DNA of 64,000 bases from DASXVX01 sp036504075. Lineage in GTDB: Bacteria; Bacillota; Sulfobacillia; Symbiobacteriales; Symbiobacteriaceae. Under the pieces are notes generated by a model. That model made no database searches and was not told the DNA's origin. It saw only the letters and a program-made list of their open reading frames with translations. The stretch lies in NCBI GenBank assembly GCA_036504075.1, contig DASXVX010000032.1:124001-188000 (forward strand). Direction: 5' to 3'. Both the position numbers and the translations under genes were made by a program. Positions within the stretch are counted from its first letter, which is position 1; the number at the start of each line of letters is the position of its first letter. Shown piece by piece: positions 24,596-33,766 of the stretch.

Positions 24596-25383
24596 CGCAG
24601 GGCCAGTAGGGCTTCCAGCACTCCCCCGGCCACGGACAGCGCCTTGTCGGAAATGGTGTAGCAACGCTCCAACTCTTTGACGGGGTCCACATCGCCGATC
24701 TTGAGGCCCGGCGTTACGGGCGTGCCATCCCGAATGAGGCCCCGCAGGAGCCCCGGAATGGCAGCCATGACCGGAGCCCCTGCGGACTCCACGTGCCCCA
24801 AGAGGTCCCCGGCTTTGACCAGGTCACCGATCTCCCGGATGGCCCGGAAAACGCCCGCGACCGGCGCCCGTACCACCCGCTCGACACCGAAGCCGCCCCG
24901 TTCGTCCGGAATGCCGGTGTCCGGGATGGCGCCGCCCGCGTAGTAGACCCGGCCCAGACGGTGGCCCCGCTGGGTTTCGACCACGGCGCGGCAGTCTACG
25001 CCGGCGGTGAAGCCCGGCCCCAGCGCCACGACCACCGGAGCGTCGCCCAGTGCCGTGCCCAGGTTTCGCTTGGCGAGCACCGCATCCACGACCGCCCACG
25101 GTTGGAGCGCCTGGCGGCATTCCGCTGCCGGGTCGACCAGCAGCGGAATCTCGCCGGCGGCCAGCACCGCCGGCACTTCCGCCGGATTGGCGACCAGCCG
25201 TGCGGTGACGCCTTCCACGGTCATCGCCCCCAGCGGCACCGCCTCGCAGAACGAGACCGACCGCCGGACGGCCAGCGGCCGGGCCACTTCGGTCAACACT
25301 ACGGGAAATCCGGACCGGAACAGACGCCAGGCCACGCCGGTGGCCATCTCCCCGGCGCCCTTCACCAGGACGGTTGCAGCCAT
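24592..25383 (-). CDS. yqeB: YqeB-type selenium-dependent molybdenum hydroxylase accessory protein
   Basis: A 263-residue member of the EF2563/YqeB family, whose genes mark selenium-dependent molybdenum hydroxylase systems. An N-terminal Rossmann-like start VLVKGAGEMATGVAWRLFRSGF (4-25) is followed by LVVALGPGFTAGVDCRAVVETQRGH-type sequence (about 139-160) and a biotinyl-like domain (VERVVRAPVAGVFRAIREIGD, KAGDLLGHV). The start ATG 25383 is followed by the conserved KGAGE motif. How it acts is not settled; proposed to help install labile selenium. It overlaps mocA and is 110 bases downstream of ygeW. Confidence 0.85.
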   Translation of the reverse strand: MAATVLVKGAGEMATGVAWRLFRSGFPVVLTEVARPLAVRRSVSFCEAVPLGAMTVEGVTARLVANPAEVPAVLAAGEIPLLVDPAAECRQALQPWAVVDAVLAKRNLGTALGDAPVVVALGPGFTAGVDCRAVVETQRGHRLGRVYYAGGAIPDTGIPDERGGFGVERVVRAPVAGVFRAIREIGDLVKAGDLLGHVESAGAPVMAAIPGLLRGLIRDGTPVTPGLKIGDVDPVKELERCYTISDKALSVAGGVLEALLALR

Positions 25384-25437
25384 CTTCCTCACTCCATGAT
25401 CGCAGCGATGGGTCCCGAAAGTGACCTTACCACTCGC

Positions 25438-25476
25438 GCAAGCCGGCCGACCCCCCGGGAAGGTCGGCCGGCTTGC
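25438..25476 (-). terminator. GC-rich hairpin between ygeW and yqeB
   Basis: A perfect 15-bp stem (GCAAGCCGGCCGACC / GGTCGGCCGGCTTGC) with a 9-base loop. There is no T-run on either side, so it may attenuate transcription or stabilise the ygeW message rather than terminate fully. Confidence 0.55.
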
Positions 25477-25492
25477 CACCCCGATCCCGAAA

Positions 25493-26482
25493 CTATGCCC
25501 GGCCGCCCATGGTGAGCGCCATGAGCGCCTTCTGCACGTGCAGCCGGTTCTCGGCTTCATCATAAACCACTGACTGCGGCCCGTCGATGACCTCGTCAGT
25601 CACTTCAAAATTCCGGTCGGCCGGCAGCGGATGCATGTAAATGGCTTGCTTCGCGGCCAGGGACATCATGCGGCTGTCGCATCGCCAGCCCGGATATTTC
25701 TTGATCAGGTTAATGCCTTCCTGCTTATCCTGCGTGTAGACCAGCGGACCCCAGGACTTGGGCAGCACGATATCGGCGCCTTCGAAGGCATCCTCCATCG
25801 AATCGGTGACCCGGAACTTGGCGCCGGATTCAACGGCATTCGCCTCGGCCTGGCCGATAATCTCCGGCTGCAGGTGGAACTCCTTCGGGTGGGCCAGCGT
25901 CACGTCGATGCCGAACCGCAACATCAGGAGGATGACGGACTGCGGCACGGAGATCGGCCGCACATAGTTCGGCGCCGAGGTCCAGGACATGGCGAGCTTG
26001 AGCCCCTTCGTATTCTTGCCGAACCGCTCCCGAATCGTCTGCAGGTCGGCCAGCACCTGGCAGGGGTGATAGACGTCGTCCTGCATGTTCAGCACGGGCA
26101 CGGTGGCGTGCTTGGCGACCTCGCGGATGTACTGGTTGCCCTCGCCATAGGCGCAGTGGCGGATGGCGATGCCGTGGCCGTACCGGCTGAGCACCTTGGC
26201 GGTGTCCTTGGCGTTTTCGCCGTGGCTGATCTGCATTTTGTCCGGCGTCAGGTCGTGGGCGTGGCCGCCCAGCTGGGTGATGCCGGCCTCAAAGGAGTTG
26301 CGGGTCCGGGTCGAATTATCGAAGAAGATCATGAACAGGGTCTTCAACGGCAGCAGCGGATGCGGCCGGCCCAGGGTGAAGTCCCGTTTCAGTTCGCTGG
26401 CGGTTTCAAAAAGCAGTTCCAGTTCTTCCTTGCTCCACTCCTGGTCCGTGATGAAGTGTTTGCCGCGCATTTGACTGTGCAT
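25493..26482 (-). CDS. ygeW: YgeW-type knotted carbamoyltransferase
   Basis: A 329-residue carbamoyltransferase. The carbamoyl-phosphate site STRTRNSFE (about 57-65), HPCQVLADLQTI and HPLPADR are present; the overall sequence is the YgeW subfamily found with purine catabolic genes rather than ArgF or PyrB. In this context it is thought to cleave carbamoylated intermediates (e.g. from hydantoin-type or diaminopropionate routes) to carbamoyl phosphate for ATP formation. It is joined to ygeY by a TAATG overlap (26480-26484), so translation is coupled. Confidence 0.9.
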   Translation of the reverse strand: MHSQMRGKHFITDQEWSKEELELLFETASELKRDFTLGRPHPLLPLKTLFMIFFDNSTRTRNSFEAGITQLGGHAHDLTPDKMQISHGENAKDTAKVLSRYGHGIAIRHCAYGEGNQYIREVAKHATVPVLNMQDDVYHPCQVLADLQTIRERFGKNTKGLKLAMSWTSAPNYVRPISVPQSVILLMLRFGIDVTLAHPKEFHLQPEIIGQAEANAVESGAKFRVTDSMEDAFEGADIVLPKSWGPLVYTQDKQEGINLIKKYPGWRCDSRMMSLAAKQAIYMHPLPADRNFEVTDEVIDGPQSVVYDEAENRLHVQKALMALTMGGRA

Positions 26483-27684
26483 TAACGTTTCCCTCCTACT
26501 TGATTGGCGAGAATCTGTGGGAACGCGGCGTAAAACGCCGTCGCTGCAACCAACTGTTCGATGGGGACCTGGTCGAGCACGGTATGGGCCCACTTCTCCT
26601 CGCCCGGCCCGAACCCGATGCTCGGGATGCCCAGCTGCCCGGCGGTGGCGACGCCGTCGGTGGAGAAGACCCACCGCCCGACGGCGGGCTGCCGCCTCAG
26701 AATGCCCGCGGCCGCCTCGACGCCCGCTTTCACCAGCACATGCTCCGCGGGCAGCACCCAGGTCGGGAAGTCTTTGGGCACATCCTTATCGTAGCAGGTA
26801 TAGCTGGGGTCGTTGTAGCGGAGCAACTCGACGGTGGCATCTTCGGCGCCCGGCAGCGCCTTGATTTCAGCGATTGACGACTCGGCGGTCTCGCCGATGG
26901 TCATCCGCCGGTCGACATAAAGCGTGCATTCGTCCGGCACCACGTTGTAGGAGCCGGTCTTCACTTCGAGATAGGTTGCAGCGATGGTCCCCTTGCCAAG
27001 GAAGGGGTCGTCCTTCAACCGGCTGTTCAGCGCCTCGACGCCGGCGATGATCGGCTGCATCTTGTAGATCGCGTTGACGCCGCGCTCGGGCGCACTGGCG
27101 TGACAGGCGACGCCTTTGGTCGTCACTTTGATTTCGCAGCGGCCCCGGTGGCCACGGTAAATATCCAGGTTGGTCGTTTCGCCGATGACCACGAAATCGG
27201 GCTTGATATGGCCGTTGCGGATCGTTTGCCCAATCGACCAGCCGTCGCAGGACTCTTCCTCGACCACCCCGACCACCCAGAGCGTGAAGTCCTTGCCCAA
27301 CCCCATCTCCTTGATGATGCGGGCGCCGTGGACCATGGTGGCGATGGCCTGCTTGTTGTCCGACGCGCCCCGCCCGAAGACGACGCCGTTCTCGACCTTG
27401 CCGAGGAACGGGTCGTGGTCCCAGGCGTTCGGGTCGCCCACGCCGACCGTGTCGATGTGGGAATCGTAGAGGATGGTGACGGGTCCGTTCCCCACGCGGC
27501 CTAGCACGTTGCCGATCTCATCGGTGTGCACGTCCTCCAGGCCGGCCTTGCGCATCTCCGTGGCGATGCGGGCGACGACCGCCTTCTCTTTGGTGCTGGG
27601 GCTGGGAATGGCTACGATGTCCCGCAGGAACTGTACCACGTCGGACTCGTAGCGCTGCGCTTTGGCCCGGATGGCCTCGAACAT
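26482..27684 (-). CDS. ygeY: YgeY-type M20 family hydrolase
   Basis: A 400-residue zinc-dependent peptidase/deacylase of the M20 family, closest to YgeY, the hydrolase of purine/selenium gene clusters. Metal and catalytic residues: DSHIDTVG (about 75-82), RGASDNK (about 105), VVEEESCDG (about 139), GETTN (about 165), and the late histidine in EEKWAHT (about 373). It likely hydrolyses a ureido or dipeptide-like intermediate to release an amino acid. It overlaps ygeW by one base and follows the threonine-synthase-like lyase in the same operon. Confidence 0.9.
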   Translation of the reverse strand: MFEAIRAKAQRYESDVVQFLRDIVAIPSPSTKEKAVVARIATEMRKAGLEDVHTDEIGNVLGRVGNGPVTILYDSHIDTVGVGDPNAWDHDPFLGKVENGVVFGRGASDNKQAIATMVHGARIIKEMGLGKDFTLWVVGVVEEESCDGWSIGQTIRNGHIKPDFVVIGETTNLDIYRGHRGRCEIKVTTKGVACHASAPERGVNAIYKMQPIIAGVEALNSRLKDDPFLGKGTIAATYLEVKTGSYNVVPDECTLYVDRRMTIGETAESSIAEIKALPGAEDATVELLRYNDPSYTCYDKDVPKDFPTWVLPAEHVLVKAGVEAAAGILRRQPAVGRWVFSTDGVATAGQLGIPSIGFGPGEEKWAHTVLDQVPIEQLVAATAFYAAFPQILANQVGGKR

Positions 27685-27755
27685 GGTCGGTCACACCTTT
27701 CTGTTCAGTCTGCCCCCGGTGGGGGGCACTATCCCTGTAGGTCGGAAGGGGGGCG

Positions 27756-28997
27756 CTACCCCCGCAGATCGGCGGGGAGGGCGGCCCGGACGGCTTGTAG
27801 TTCCGGCTTCACCCGGATGGGCGCCCCCGCGGCCTCGATGGCCCGGCGGACATCTTTCAGGCCGCTGCCGCTGATGACGACGGCCACCGATTCGTCCCGC
27901 CCGACGATGCCCGCCTGGCAGGCTTTCTGCAGGCCCGCCACCGCCGCCCCGGCGGCCGGTTCGGCGAAGACGCCGGTCAGGCGCCCGGTCAGGCGCATGG
28001 CTGCCCGGATGTCGTCGTCGCTGACCAGCACGAAGGTGCCGCCCGACATCCGCACCCGGCGGATGGCCTTGACGTAGTTGCGGGGCTCGCCCACGGCGAT
28101 GCCGTCGGCGATCGTATTCTCCGGCCCGTGCCGGTAGGCGCCGCTGTGGAAGCAGTCGTGAATCGCCGGCGAACCGTCGGCCTGCACGCCGAGAATGCGG
28201 GGCGTTTTTGCGATCCACCCGAGCAGGGCCAACTCCTGAAAGGCCCGGGCGATGCCGGCCACCGTGCAGCCGTCGCCCACGGAGACGACCACCCAGTCCG
28301 GTACCTGCCAGTTGAGGTCCAAAGCGATCTCCAGGCCGCAGGTCTTCTTGCCTTCGACCAGGTAGGGATTGATGCCGGAAAGCCGGTTGTACCAGCCGTA
28401 CTCCGCGATGGCCTCCGTGGCCAGGCGGAAGGCGTCGGCGTAGGAGCCGTCCACCTGGAACACGGCGGCCCCGAACATGAGCAACTGGGCGACCTTGCCC
28501 TCCGCCGCCGTCTTCGGCACGAAGATGACGGCCTGCAGTCCGGCCGCGGCGCAGGCCCCGGCCAGCGAGGAGGCGGCGTTGCCGGTGGAGGCGGTCGCCA
28601 GGGTCCGGGCACCGACCTCCAGGGCCTTGGCCACGCCCACGCCCGAAGCCCGGTCCTTGAGCGAGGCGGTGGCGCTGCGGCCTTCGTCTTTCAGCCACAG
28701 ACGCTCTAAGCCTAGTGCCCCAGCCAGTCGAGGTGCGGCGACCAGCGGCGTGCCGCCGGGCACCAGCGGCCCCTGCGGGCCGTCCGGGTCGACCGGCAGG
28801 AGCGGCATGAACCGCCACATGCCGGGCAGAGGCGAGCGGGCCACCGCATCGCGGTCCCAGTCCCGGGCGATGGCCGCATAGTCGAAGATGACGTCCAGAA
28901 TGCCCTCCGGCCCGCAGTCCGGGCAGGTCGTGCTGACCGGCGTAGCCGGCCAGGTCTTGCCGCACAGAACGCATTCCAGGTGCTTAACGTACTGCAT
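27756..28997 (-). CDS. Threonine-synthase-like PLP lyase (YgeX position)
   Basis: A 413-residue fold type II PLP enzyme. It starts with a zinc ribbon (CVLCGKTW...TTCPDCG, residues 9-29) and then has the PLP lysine in SATASLKDRAS (about 112-118) and STGNAASSLAG (about 137-147). Length and the zinc ribbon match threonine synthase, but in E. coli-type purine clusters this slot is filled by the 2,3-diaminopropionate ammonia-lyase YgeX, a fold type II enzyme too. I therefore read it as a beta-eliminating lyase making pyruvate and ammonia from diaminopropionate-like substrates; threonine synthase remains possible. It begins 12 bases after the dihydropyrimidinase stop. Confidence 0.82.
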   Translation of the reverse strand: MQYVKHLECVLCGKTWPATPVSTTCPDCGPEGILDVIFDYAAIARDWDRDAVARSPLPGMWRFMPLLPVDPDGPQGPLVPGGTPLVAAPRLAGALGLERLWLKDEGRSATASLKDRASGVGVAKALEVGARTLATASTGNAASSLAGACAAAGLQAVIFVPKTAAEGKVAQLLMFGAAVFQVDGSYADAFRLATEAIAEYGWYNRLSGINPYLVEGKKTCGLEIALDLNWQVPDWVVVSVGDGCTVAGIARAFQELALLGWIAKTPRILGVQADGSPAIHDCFHSGAYRHGPENTIADGIAVGEPRNYVKAIRRVRMSGGTFVLVSDDDIRAAMRLTGRLTGVFAEPAAGAAVAGLQKACQAGIVGRDESVAVVISGSGLKDVRRAIEAAGAPIRVKPELQAVRAALPADLRG

Positions 28998-29009
28998 CGG
29001 AACCCTCCT

Positions 29010-30416
29010 CTACCCGATCCGCCGTTTCGATAGCTGGGGCGCCGACGAAGGACCGCCCGAACGGGGGAGGAACTTCCCGTAACCGGCTTCGCCGGCCAAA
29101 GCCTCGTTCTGCACCACCGGCCGCCCCCGCACCAGCACATGCCGGGCGGCCCCGTGCACCGGCAGGTTTTCGTAAGGCGTCTGGTCCGCCAGCGTGTGGT
29201 GCGTGGCTGCCGACCAGATGCGAGTCTGCATTGGGTCCCACACCACCACGTCGGCGTCGGCCCCCGGGGCGATGCTCCCCTTGGCCGGGTGCAGCCCGAA
29301 AATGCGGGCCGGGTTGGTGGCCGTAAGGGCGACGAGCTCTTCGAGGCTGATGGCCCCCTCCTCGACCCCGTAGGTGTACAGGAACGGGATGCGCTCCTCC
29401 AGACCCGGCAGACCGCCGGGGATGCGGTCTAACCGGTCCCGGCCCCGCTCCCGCTGCGCCTGTGTCCACGGGCAGTGGTCGCTGGCAACCACGTCGACCT
29501 GGCGGGCTGCAAGCGCCTTCCAGAGCGCATCCCGGTCGGCGTCTGTCCGGACCGGCGGCGAGCAAATCAGCGTGGAACCGGCGAAGTCCGGTTGGTCCAA
29601 ATCCGCGGCTGTGAACACGAGGTACTGGGTGCAGGTCTCAGCATCGACCTTGAGGCCCCGGGACCGGGCCTGCAGCACTTCGGCCAGCGCCTCCCGACAG
29701 GAGATGTGGACCACGTAGAGCCGGGCCTCGGCCAACTCCGCCAGGCGGCAGGCCCGGGCCGTCGCCTCGGCTTCGGCGGCGGCGGGGCGGGTGGCGGCGT
29801 GGTACTTCGGGGCGGTTTCGCCCCGGGCCACCGCTTCGGCTACCAGCAGGTCGATGACCTCGCCGTTCTCGCTGTGGATCAGGGCCAGGCCGCCCGCTCG
29901 ACCGATGGCCCGCATGGCGGCAAAGGCTTCGGCGTCCGACAGCATGAGCGCCTTGTAAGCCAGGTACAGCTTGAAGGACGGCACGCCGGCCCGCACCATG
30001 GCGGGAATCTCGGCCAGGGTCTCCGGCCGGGCCTCAATCAGGCTCATGTGGAACCCGTAGTCCACCATCGCCCCGGGCCGGGCCCGGGCTTGCCAGTCGC
30101 CGAGGGCCTCGGCGAGCGGCCGTCCCCGTTCCGGCGTGATCATGTCGATGACGGTGGTGGTCCCGCCGAAGGCGGCGGCGACGGTGCCCGAATACCAGGT
30201 GTCGGCGTTGAAGCCGCCGCCTGAGGGCATTTCGATGTGGGTGTGCGGGTCGATGGCCCCGGGCAGCACGAAGCAGCCGGATGCATCAAGGACCGTGTCG
30301 CCCGGGGATTTCACGCCCAGCCCGACGGCGGCGATGCGCCCGCCTTCAATCCGCACATCGCCCTTGAACCGTCCGACGGCCGAAACGACGGTCCCGCCTT
30401 CAATCACGATGGTCAT
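29010..30416 (-). CDS. Dihydropyrimidinase / D-hydantoinase family cyclic amidohydrolase
   Basis: A 468-residue amidohydrolase. The start ATG 30416 follows AAAGGAGG. Metal ligands appear in order: DPHTHIEMP (about 57), the carbamylated lysine in SFKLYLAYK (about 148-156), HSENGEV (about 180), VVHIS (about 236) and ASDHCPW (about 313). The family opens cyclic ureides (dihydropyrimidines, hydantoins, allantoin). Placement between the regulator and the YgeX/YgeY/YgeW-like genes suggests a hydantoin or ring-opened purine as substrate. Allantoinase cannot be excluded from sequence. Confidence 0.9.
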   Translation of the reverse strand: MTIVIEGGTVVSAVGRFKGDVRIEGGRIAAVGLGVKSPGDTVLDASGCFVLPGAIDPHTHIEMPSGGGFNADTWYSGTVAAAFGGTTTVIDMITPERGRPLAEALGDWQARARPGAMVDYGFHMSLIEARPETLAEIPAMVRAGVPSFKLYLAYKALMLSDAEAFAAMRAIGRAGGLALIHSENGEVIDLLVAEAVARGETAPKYHAATRPAAAEAEATARACRLAELAEARLYVVHISCREALAEVLQARSRGLKVDAETCTQYLVFTAADLDQPDFAGSTLICSPPVRTDADRDALWKALAARQVDVVASDHCPWTQAQRERGRDRLDRIPGGLPGLEERIPFLYTYGVEEGAISLEELVALTATNPARIFGLHPAKGSIAPGADADVVVWDPMQTRIWSAATHHTLADQTPYENLPVHGAARHVLVRGRPVVQNEALAGEAGYGKFLPRSGGPSSAPQLSKRRIG

Positions 30417-30429
30417 GGCGTTGCCTCCT

Positions 30430-30972
30430 TTAGAAGCGCGGCGGGGTGATGGCGGCCAGCACCGACAGCTCCCGCTCTCCGGGGTTGGTAATCTTATGGG
30501 GCAGGGAGGCCCGGAATTGGATGGCATCGCCTTCGGCCAACCGGTAGGTCGCACCGGCCACTTCGATTGACATTTCGCCTTCCAGCACGACGAAGCACTC
30601 TTCGCCGGGGTGCGTGATGGGTTCATCTTCGGCGGATACGCCGGGCGGCAGCCGGGTCAGCACGACTTCCAACTGCAGGTTGGGGTCGGGCGGGGAGAGT
30701 AGCTCCCACTGGGCCGGCGTGTCCTGGAGCCGCAGAATCCGCCGTTCGGTCACGCGGACTACCGGGCTGGGGGCGGCCTCGTCCAGCAGAAAGTAGAAGA
30801 CGGGGACGTCCAGGGCCTCGGCGATGCGGCGCAGCGAGGAGATGGACGGCTCGGCCATGTCTCGCTCGGCCTGGCTGAGGAAGCTAGCCGTGAGGCCGGA
30901 GCGGATGGCTAGCTCCTGCAGGCTTATGTCCAGGTGCAGCCTCCGCTTACGTATGCGCTCGCCTAAAGCCAC
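30430..30972 (-). CDS. XRE-family regulator with C-terminal cupin
   Basis: A 180-residue repressor or activator. The N-terminal helix-turn-helix (residues 5-62, ISLQELAIRSGLTASFLSQAERD) is of the XRE/Cro class and the C-terminal cupin (about 105-178: THPGEECFVVLEGEMSIEVAG, YRLAEGDAIQFRASLPHKITN) would sense a small ligand. Located as first gene of the lower half of the purine island, 13 bases before the dihydropyrimidinase, it probably controls hydantoin/purine genes. The ligand is unknown. Confidence 0.88.
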   Translation of the reverse strand: MALGERIRKRRLHLDISLQELAIRSGLTASFLSQAERDMAEPSISSLRRIAEALDVPVFYFLLDEAAPSPVVRVTERRILRLQDTPAQWELLSPPDPNLQLEVVLTRLPPGVSAEDEPITHPGEECFVVLEGEMSIEVAGATYRLAEGDAIQFRASLPHKITNPGERELSVLAAITPPRF

Positions 30973-31056
30973 CTTGGGCCACTTCCTTTGCTTTGCTTTG
31001 CGGGTTGAGGGTCACGCCGGTCAGGGACACCCCTTCGCTTCCACAATCCCTTGCCA

Positions 31057-31169
31057 AGGGGCACTAGGCCTTGTGGTGGGCGCACCGATTTCGGAACCGC
31101 TGTTGGGGGATACGCTTTCGGGGACGCACCGCCGAAATCGGCTAACTCTCTGTACGGCCAAGTGCCCCT
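31057..31169. repeat. Nested inverted repeats in a 308-bp gene-free gap
   Basis: Outer arms AGGGGCACTAGGCC (31057-31070) and GGCCAAGTGCCCCT (31156-31169) pair with one mismatch. Inner arms CCGATTTCGG (31085-31094) and CCGAAATCGG (31132-31141) pair perfectly and are each self-complementary in part. The gap 30973-31280 between the regulator and ssnA has no gene. The structure could be a folded leader RNA or a small non-autonomous element; flanking target duplications are not evident. Confidence 0.6.
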
Positions 31170-31280
31170 AAGCTTCGGGCTTGTACGTCCGCTTCGGGGT
31201 ACCCCTGCCCGGCTTCGCCTACCTGCACTCGCCGGAAGGGGCCCTATGGCTTGGCTCGCCCGGAGCGGAGGCGTTAAACG

Positions 31281-32603
31281 CTAGATACGCGCCCACACCG
31301 CGGCCGCCACTTTCTGCGCTTCTTTTGCCAGCGCCTCCTCGTCGACGCTCAGAAGCTTGTGCCCCTTGACCTTGAGTTGCCCGGCAACCAGGACGGTGTT
31401 CACGTGGGCGGACGAGAGGCCGAAGAAGATGTGGAACGGGGCGTTTTCGGCGGTGACGGGGGTGGGGGGGCGGTAGTCGGTCACGACGATGTCGGCGGCG
31501 GCGCCCGGTTCCAGGCGGCCCAGCCTCACGCCGAAGACTTCGCTCAGGATTTTCGGGTTGTCGTGCAGCAGGACCTCGGCGAACTCGGCGATCCCGGCGG
31601 ATGGCGTCTGGGTGCTGTGGCTGTGGAACGTGGCGGCGGTGCGGAGGCTCTCCAGCATATCCGGGGTGTAGCCGTCGGTCCCGAGGGCTACCCGGACGTT
31701 GCGCTCCCGCATCCGCAGAATGCGAGGCCAGCCGACGGCGTTGCCCATGTTGGAGTGCGGCTGGTGGGTCAGGATTGCGCCGGATTCGGCCAGCAGGGCG
31801 ATTTCCTCGTCCGTCAGGTGGACGCCGTGGCCGACAAACGTGCCCGGCCGCAGAATACCGGCTGCGGCCAGGCGGTGCGTCGTCCGCTTGCCGTACTTGA
31901 GCAGGCTGTCGGCCTGGTCTTCCGGGCCTTCCGCCAGGTGAATGTGAAAGCCTACGCCCAGGTCCTCGGCCGTTCGGCGGCACGCTGCCAGCGTTTCGTC
32001 GGAGACCGTGAAGCCGGCGTGCAGACCGAAGCGGGCGGCGAGCATGGAGTCACCTGTCAGGTTCCGACTGAACCGGGCGTTCTCCGCAATCCCGGCCGCT
32101 GCCCCTTCCGGGCCGTTCCGGTCCGTGACCTCATAGGCGAGGCAGGCTCGGACGCCTACAGAAGCGGCCGCCTGTGCGATGTCGTCCAGGCTGCCGGCAA
32201 TGGCATCCGGGCTGGCGTGGTGGTCGCAGACGGCGGTCACGCCGGCCCGCAGGCTGTCGGCTAGCCCATACAGGGCGCTGATTCGGACCGCTTCCCGGGT
32301 CAGCGCCTTATCCAGCTTCCACCAGACCTGCTCAAGAATCTGGCGGAAGGAGCGGGGCGGCGGTCCCGGGAACGCAAAGCCCCGGGCAAAGAGGCCGTAC
32401 AGGTGCGTGTGGGCGTTGGTCAGACCGGGGATAATCATCCCGCCTTTGGCGTCCAGCACCTCGGCGTCCGGGCGCTGCGAGCGCAGCGTGGCGAAATCGC
32501 CGACCCGGGCAATCTTATCGCCATCAACCAGGATGCCGCCGTCCGGGACGACCTCGCCGGCCGACATGGTCACCAACGGGCCGGGGCCGATCAACAGCGT
32601 CAT
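31281..32603 (-). CDS. ssnA: SsnA-type amidohydrolase
   Basis: A 440-residue amidohydrolase of the SsnA subgroup (cytosine-deaminase-like metallo-hydrolases found with selenium-dependent xanthine dehydrogenase clusters). Metal residues: TNAHTHLYG (about 61-69), HIHLAEG (about 231), VGHGVHL (about 260) and ALGTDGY (about 312). The start ATG 32603 is next to a GGTGGAGG site. It probably deaminates or hydrolyses a purine-derived ring intermediate. Transcribed with the two dihydroorotate-dehydrogenase-like genes just upstream. Confidence 0.88.
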   Translation of the reverse strand: MTLLIGPGPLVTMSAGEVVPDGGILVDGDKIARVGDFATLRSQRPDAEVLDAKGGMIIPGLTNAHTHLYGLFARGFAFPGPPPRSFRQILEQVWWKLDKALTREAVRISALYGLADSLRAGVTAVCDHHASPDAIAGSLDDIAQAAASVGVRACLAYEVTDRNGPEGAAAGIAENARFSRNLTGDSMLAARFGLHAGFTVSDETLAACRRTAEDLGVGFHIHLAEGPEDQADSLLKYGKRTTHRLAAAGILRPGTFVGHGVHLTDEEIALLAESGAILTHQPHSNMGNAVGWPRILRMRERNVRVALGTDGYTPDMLESLRTAATFHSHSTQTPSAGIAEFAEVLLHDNPKILSEVFGVRLGRLEPGAAADIVVTDYRPPTPVTAENAPFHIFFGLSSAHVNTVLVAGQLKVKGHKLLSVDEEALAKEAQKVAAAVWARI

Positions 32604-32617
32604 GCCTCCACCTCCCC

Positions 32618-33766
32618 TCAGGGTTTGGGCAGCTTCGTCAGTTCGTCCCGTGGGCGGAACGAGAGTGCGCCCGTCGGACAGGCCGAGACGCAGAGGCCGC
32701 ACTGGAAGCAGAGTTCGGCAGTAATCACGGGCAAGTGCCGCCGGGGCGCCGCGATGGCGTCGTAGTAGCAGACATCGTCGCAGATGCCGCACTGGATGCA
32801 CTGGGCTTCGGCCAGCACCGGCGGTTCTTCCTCGACCGTGATGACCCGCTGCCCATGGCCGTACTTCTGCAGGTAGGCGGATTGGATCTCGGCCACGCCG
32901 CCCAGGGCGTGGTCATCCAGCCAGGCGCCTAGCCCCATGGCCAGCTCGCCGTAAATCGCCGGGCCGCGGATGATTGCCGCCGTGGTCACCTGAACCAGGC
33001 TGGCGCCCACCTGCAGGAACTCGATCACATCCCGCGTCGACATGGCGCCGCCCGAGGCGATGACCGGCTTGTGCGTCCGGTTGGCGACCGCAAAGACCGT
33101 GCGCACCGCGATCGGGTGCACCGGCGTGCCGGAGAGCCAGCCATAGCCGTCCGGGCCGCCCAGCCGCGGCTTGCCGCCTTCGTCCACATCGATGTCCAGC
33201 ACCGGGCCGAACCGGGCCATGCAGGTAAAGGCGTCCACATAAGGCTCCACCTCGGCCGCCCGTTCGGCGATGTCCTCGCCGTGAGCGAGGCTCAACTTGG
33301 CGATGACCGGCACAGTCACGGATTCCCGCAGCGCCTTGAGCGCCGCGACCGCGTCGTGCCAGCTCAGGTAGGACGTGGCGTACTCCAGGGCCTGGGCGCC
33401 TGCGGCCACCAGGGCCGGACCCAGGGTGGGGACTTCGCCGGCCGTGCCCGTGAGCGAGGCGATCAGCGGCACGCCCCGCTGTCCCGCGGCGCCGGCGACT
33501 TTCGGGTAAATGTTGGCCAGCCAGTCCGCCACCGGGCGGGTGGACGGACCCACGTTGCTGAGGAGGCCGTCCTTCCCGTAGGCGACGACCGACGGTTCGG
33601 CCGGCGGGGTCACCGGCCCCGGCGCCACCGTCCGGGCGACCAGCCCGCCGGCGCCGCCGGACAGGGCGCCCAGCAGGTCGGCCTCGCCGTCCGCCTGTGG
33701 GCCTGGTCCGCAGAGAATCGGGTTGGGAAAGTGCAGGCCCAAAATATCGACCGTGAGTCTAGCCAT
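32618..33766 (-). CDS. Dihydroorotate-dehydrogenase-like flavoprotein with C-terminal ferredoxin domain
   Basis: A 382-residue protein related to the PreA subunit of dihydropyrimidine dehydrogenase: a DHODH-type TIM barrel (residues 1-300; LGLHFPNPILCGPGP, IAKLSLAHGEDIAE, VIASGGAMSTRD) and a C-terminal pair of 4Fe-4S clusters (CIQCGICDDVCYYDA at about 320; CFQCGLCVSACPTGA at about 351). It would reduce or oxidise an unsaturated ring with electrons passed by the clusters. It overlaps its clusterless paralogue by 8 bases. The usual catalytic Cys of PreA is not evident, so substrate is uncertain. Confidence 0.86.
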   Translation of the reverse strand: MARLTVDILGLHFPNPILCGPGPQADGEADLLGALSGGAGGLVARTVAPGPVTPPAEPSVVAYGKDGLLSNVGPSTRPVADWLANIYPKVAGAAGQRGVPLIASLTGTAGEVPTLGPALVAAGAQALEYATSYLSWHDAVAALKALRESVTVPVIAKLSLAHGEDIAERAAEVEPYVDAFTCMARFGPVLDIDVDEGGKPRLGGPDGYGWLSGTPVHPIAVRTVFAVANRTHKPVIASGGAMSTRDVIEFLQVGASLVQVTTAAIIRGPAIYGELAMGLGAWLDDHALGGVAEIQSAYLQKYGHGQRVITVEEEPPVLAEAQCIQCGICDDVCYYDAIAAPRRHLPVITAELCFQCGLCVSACPTGALSFRPRDELTKLPKP

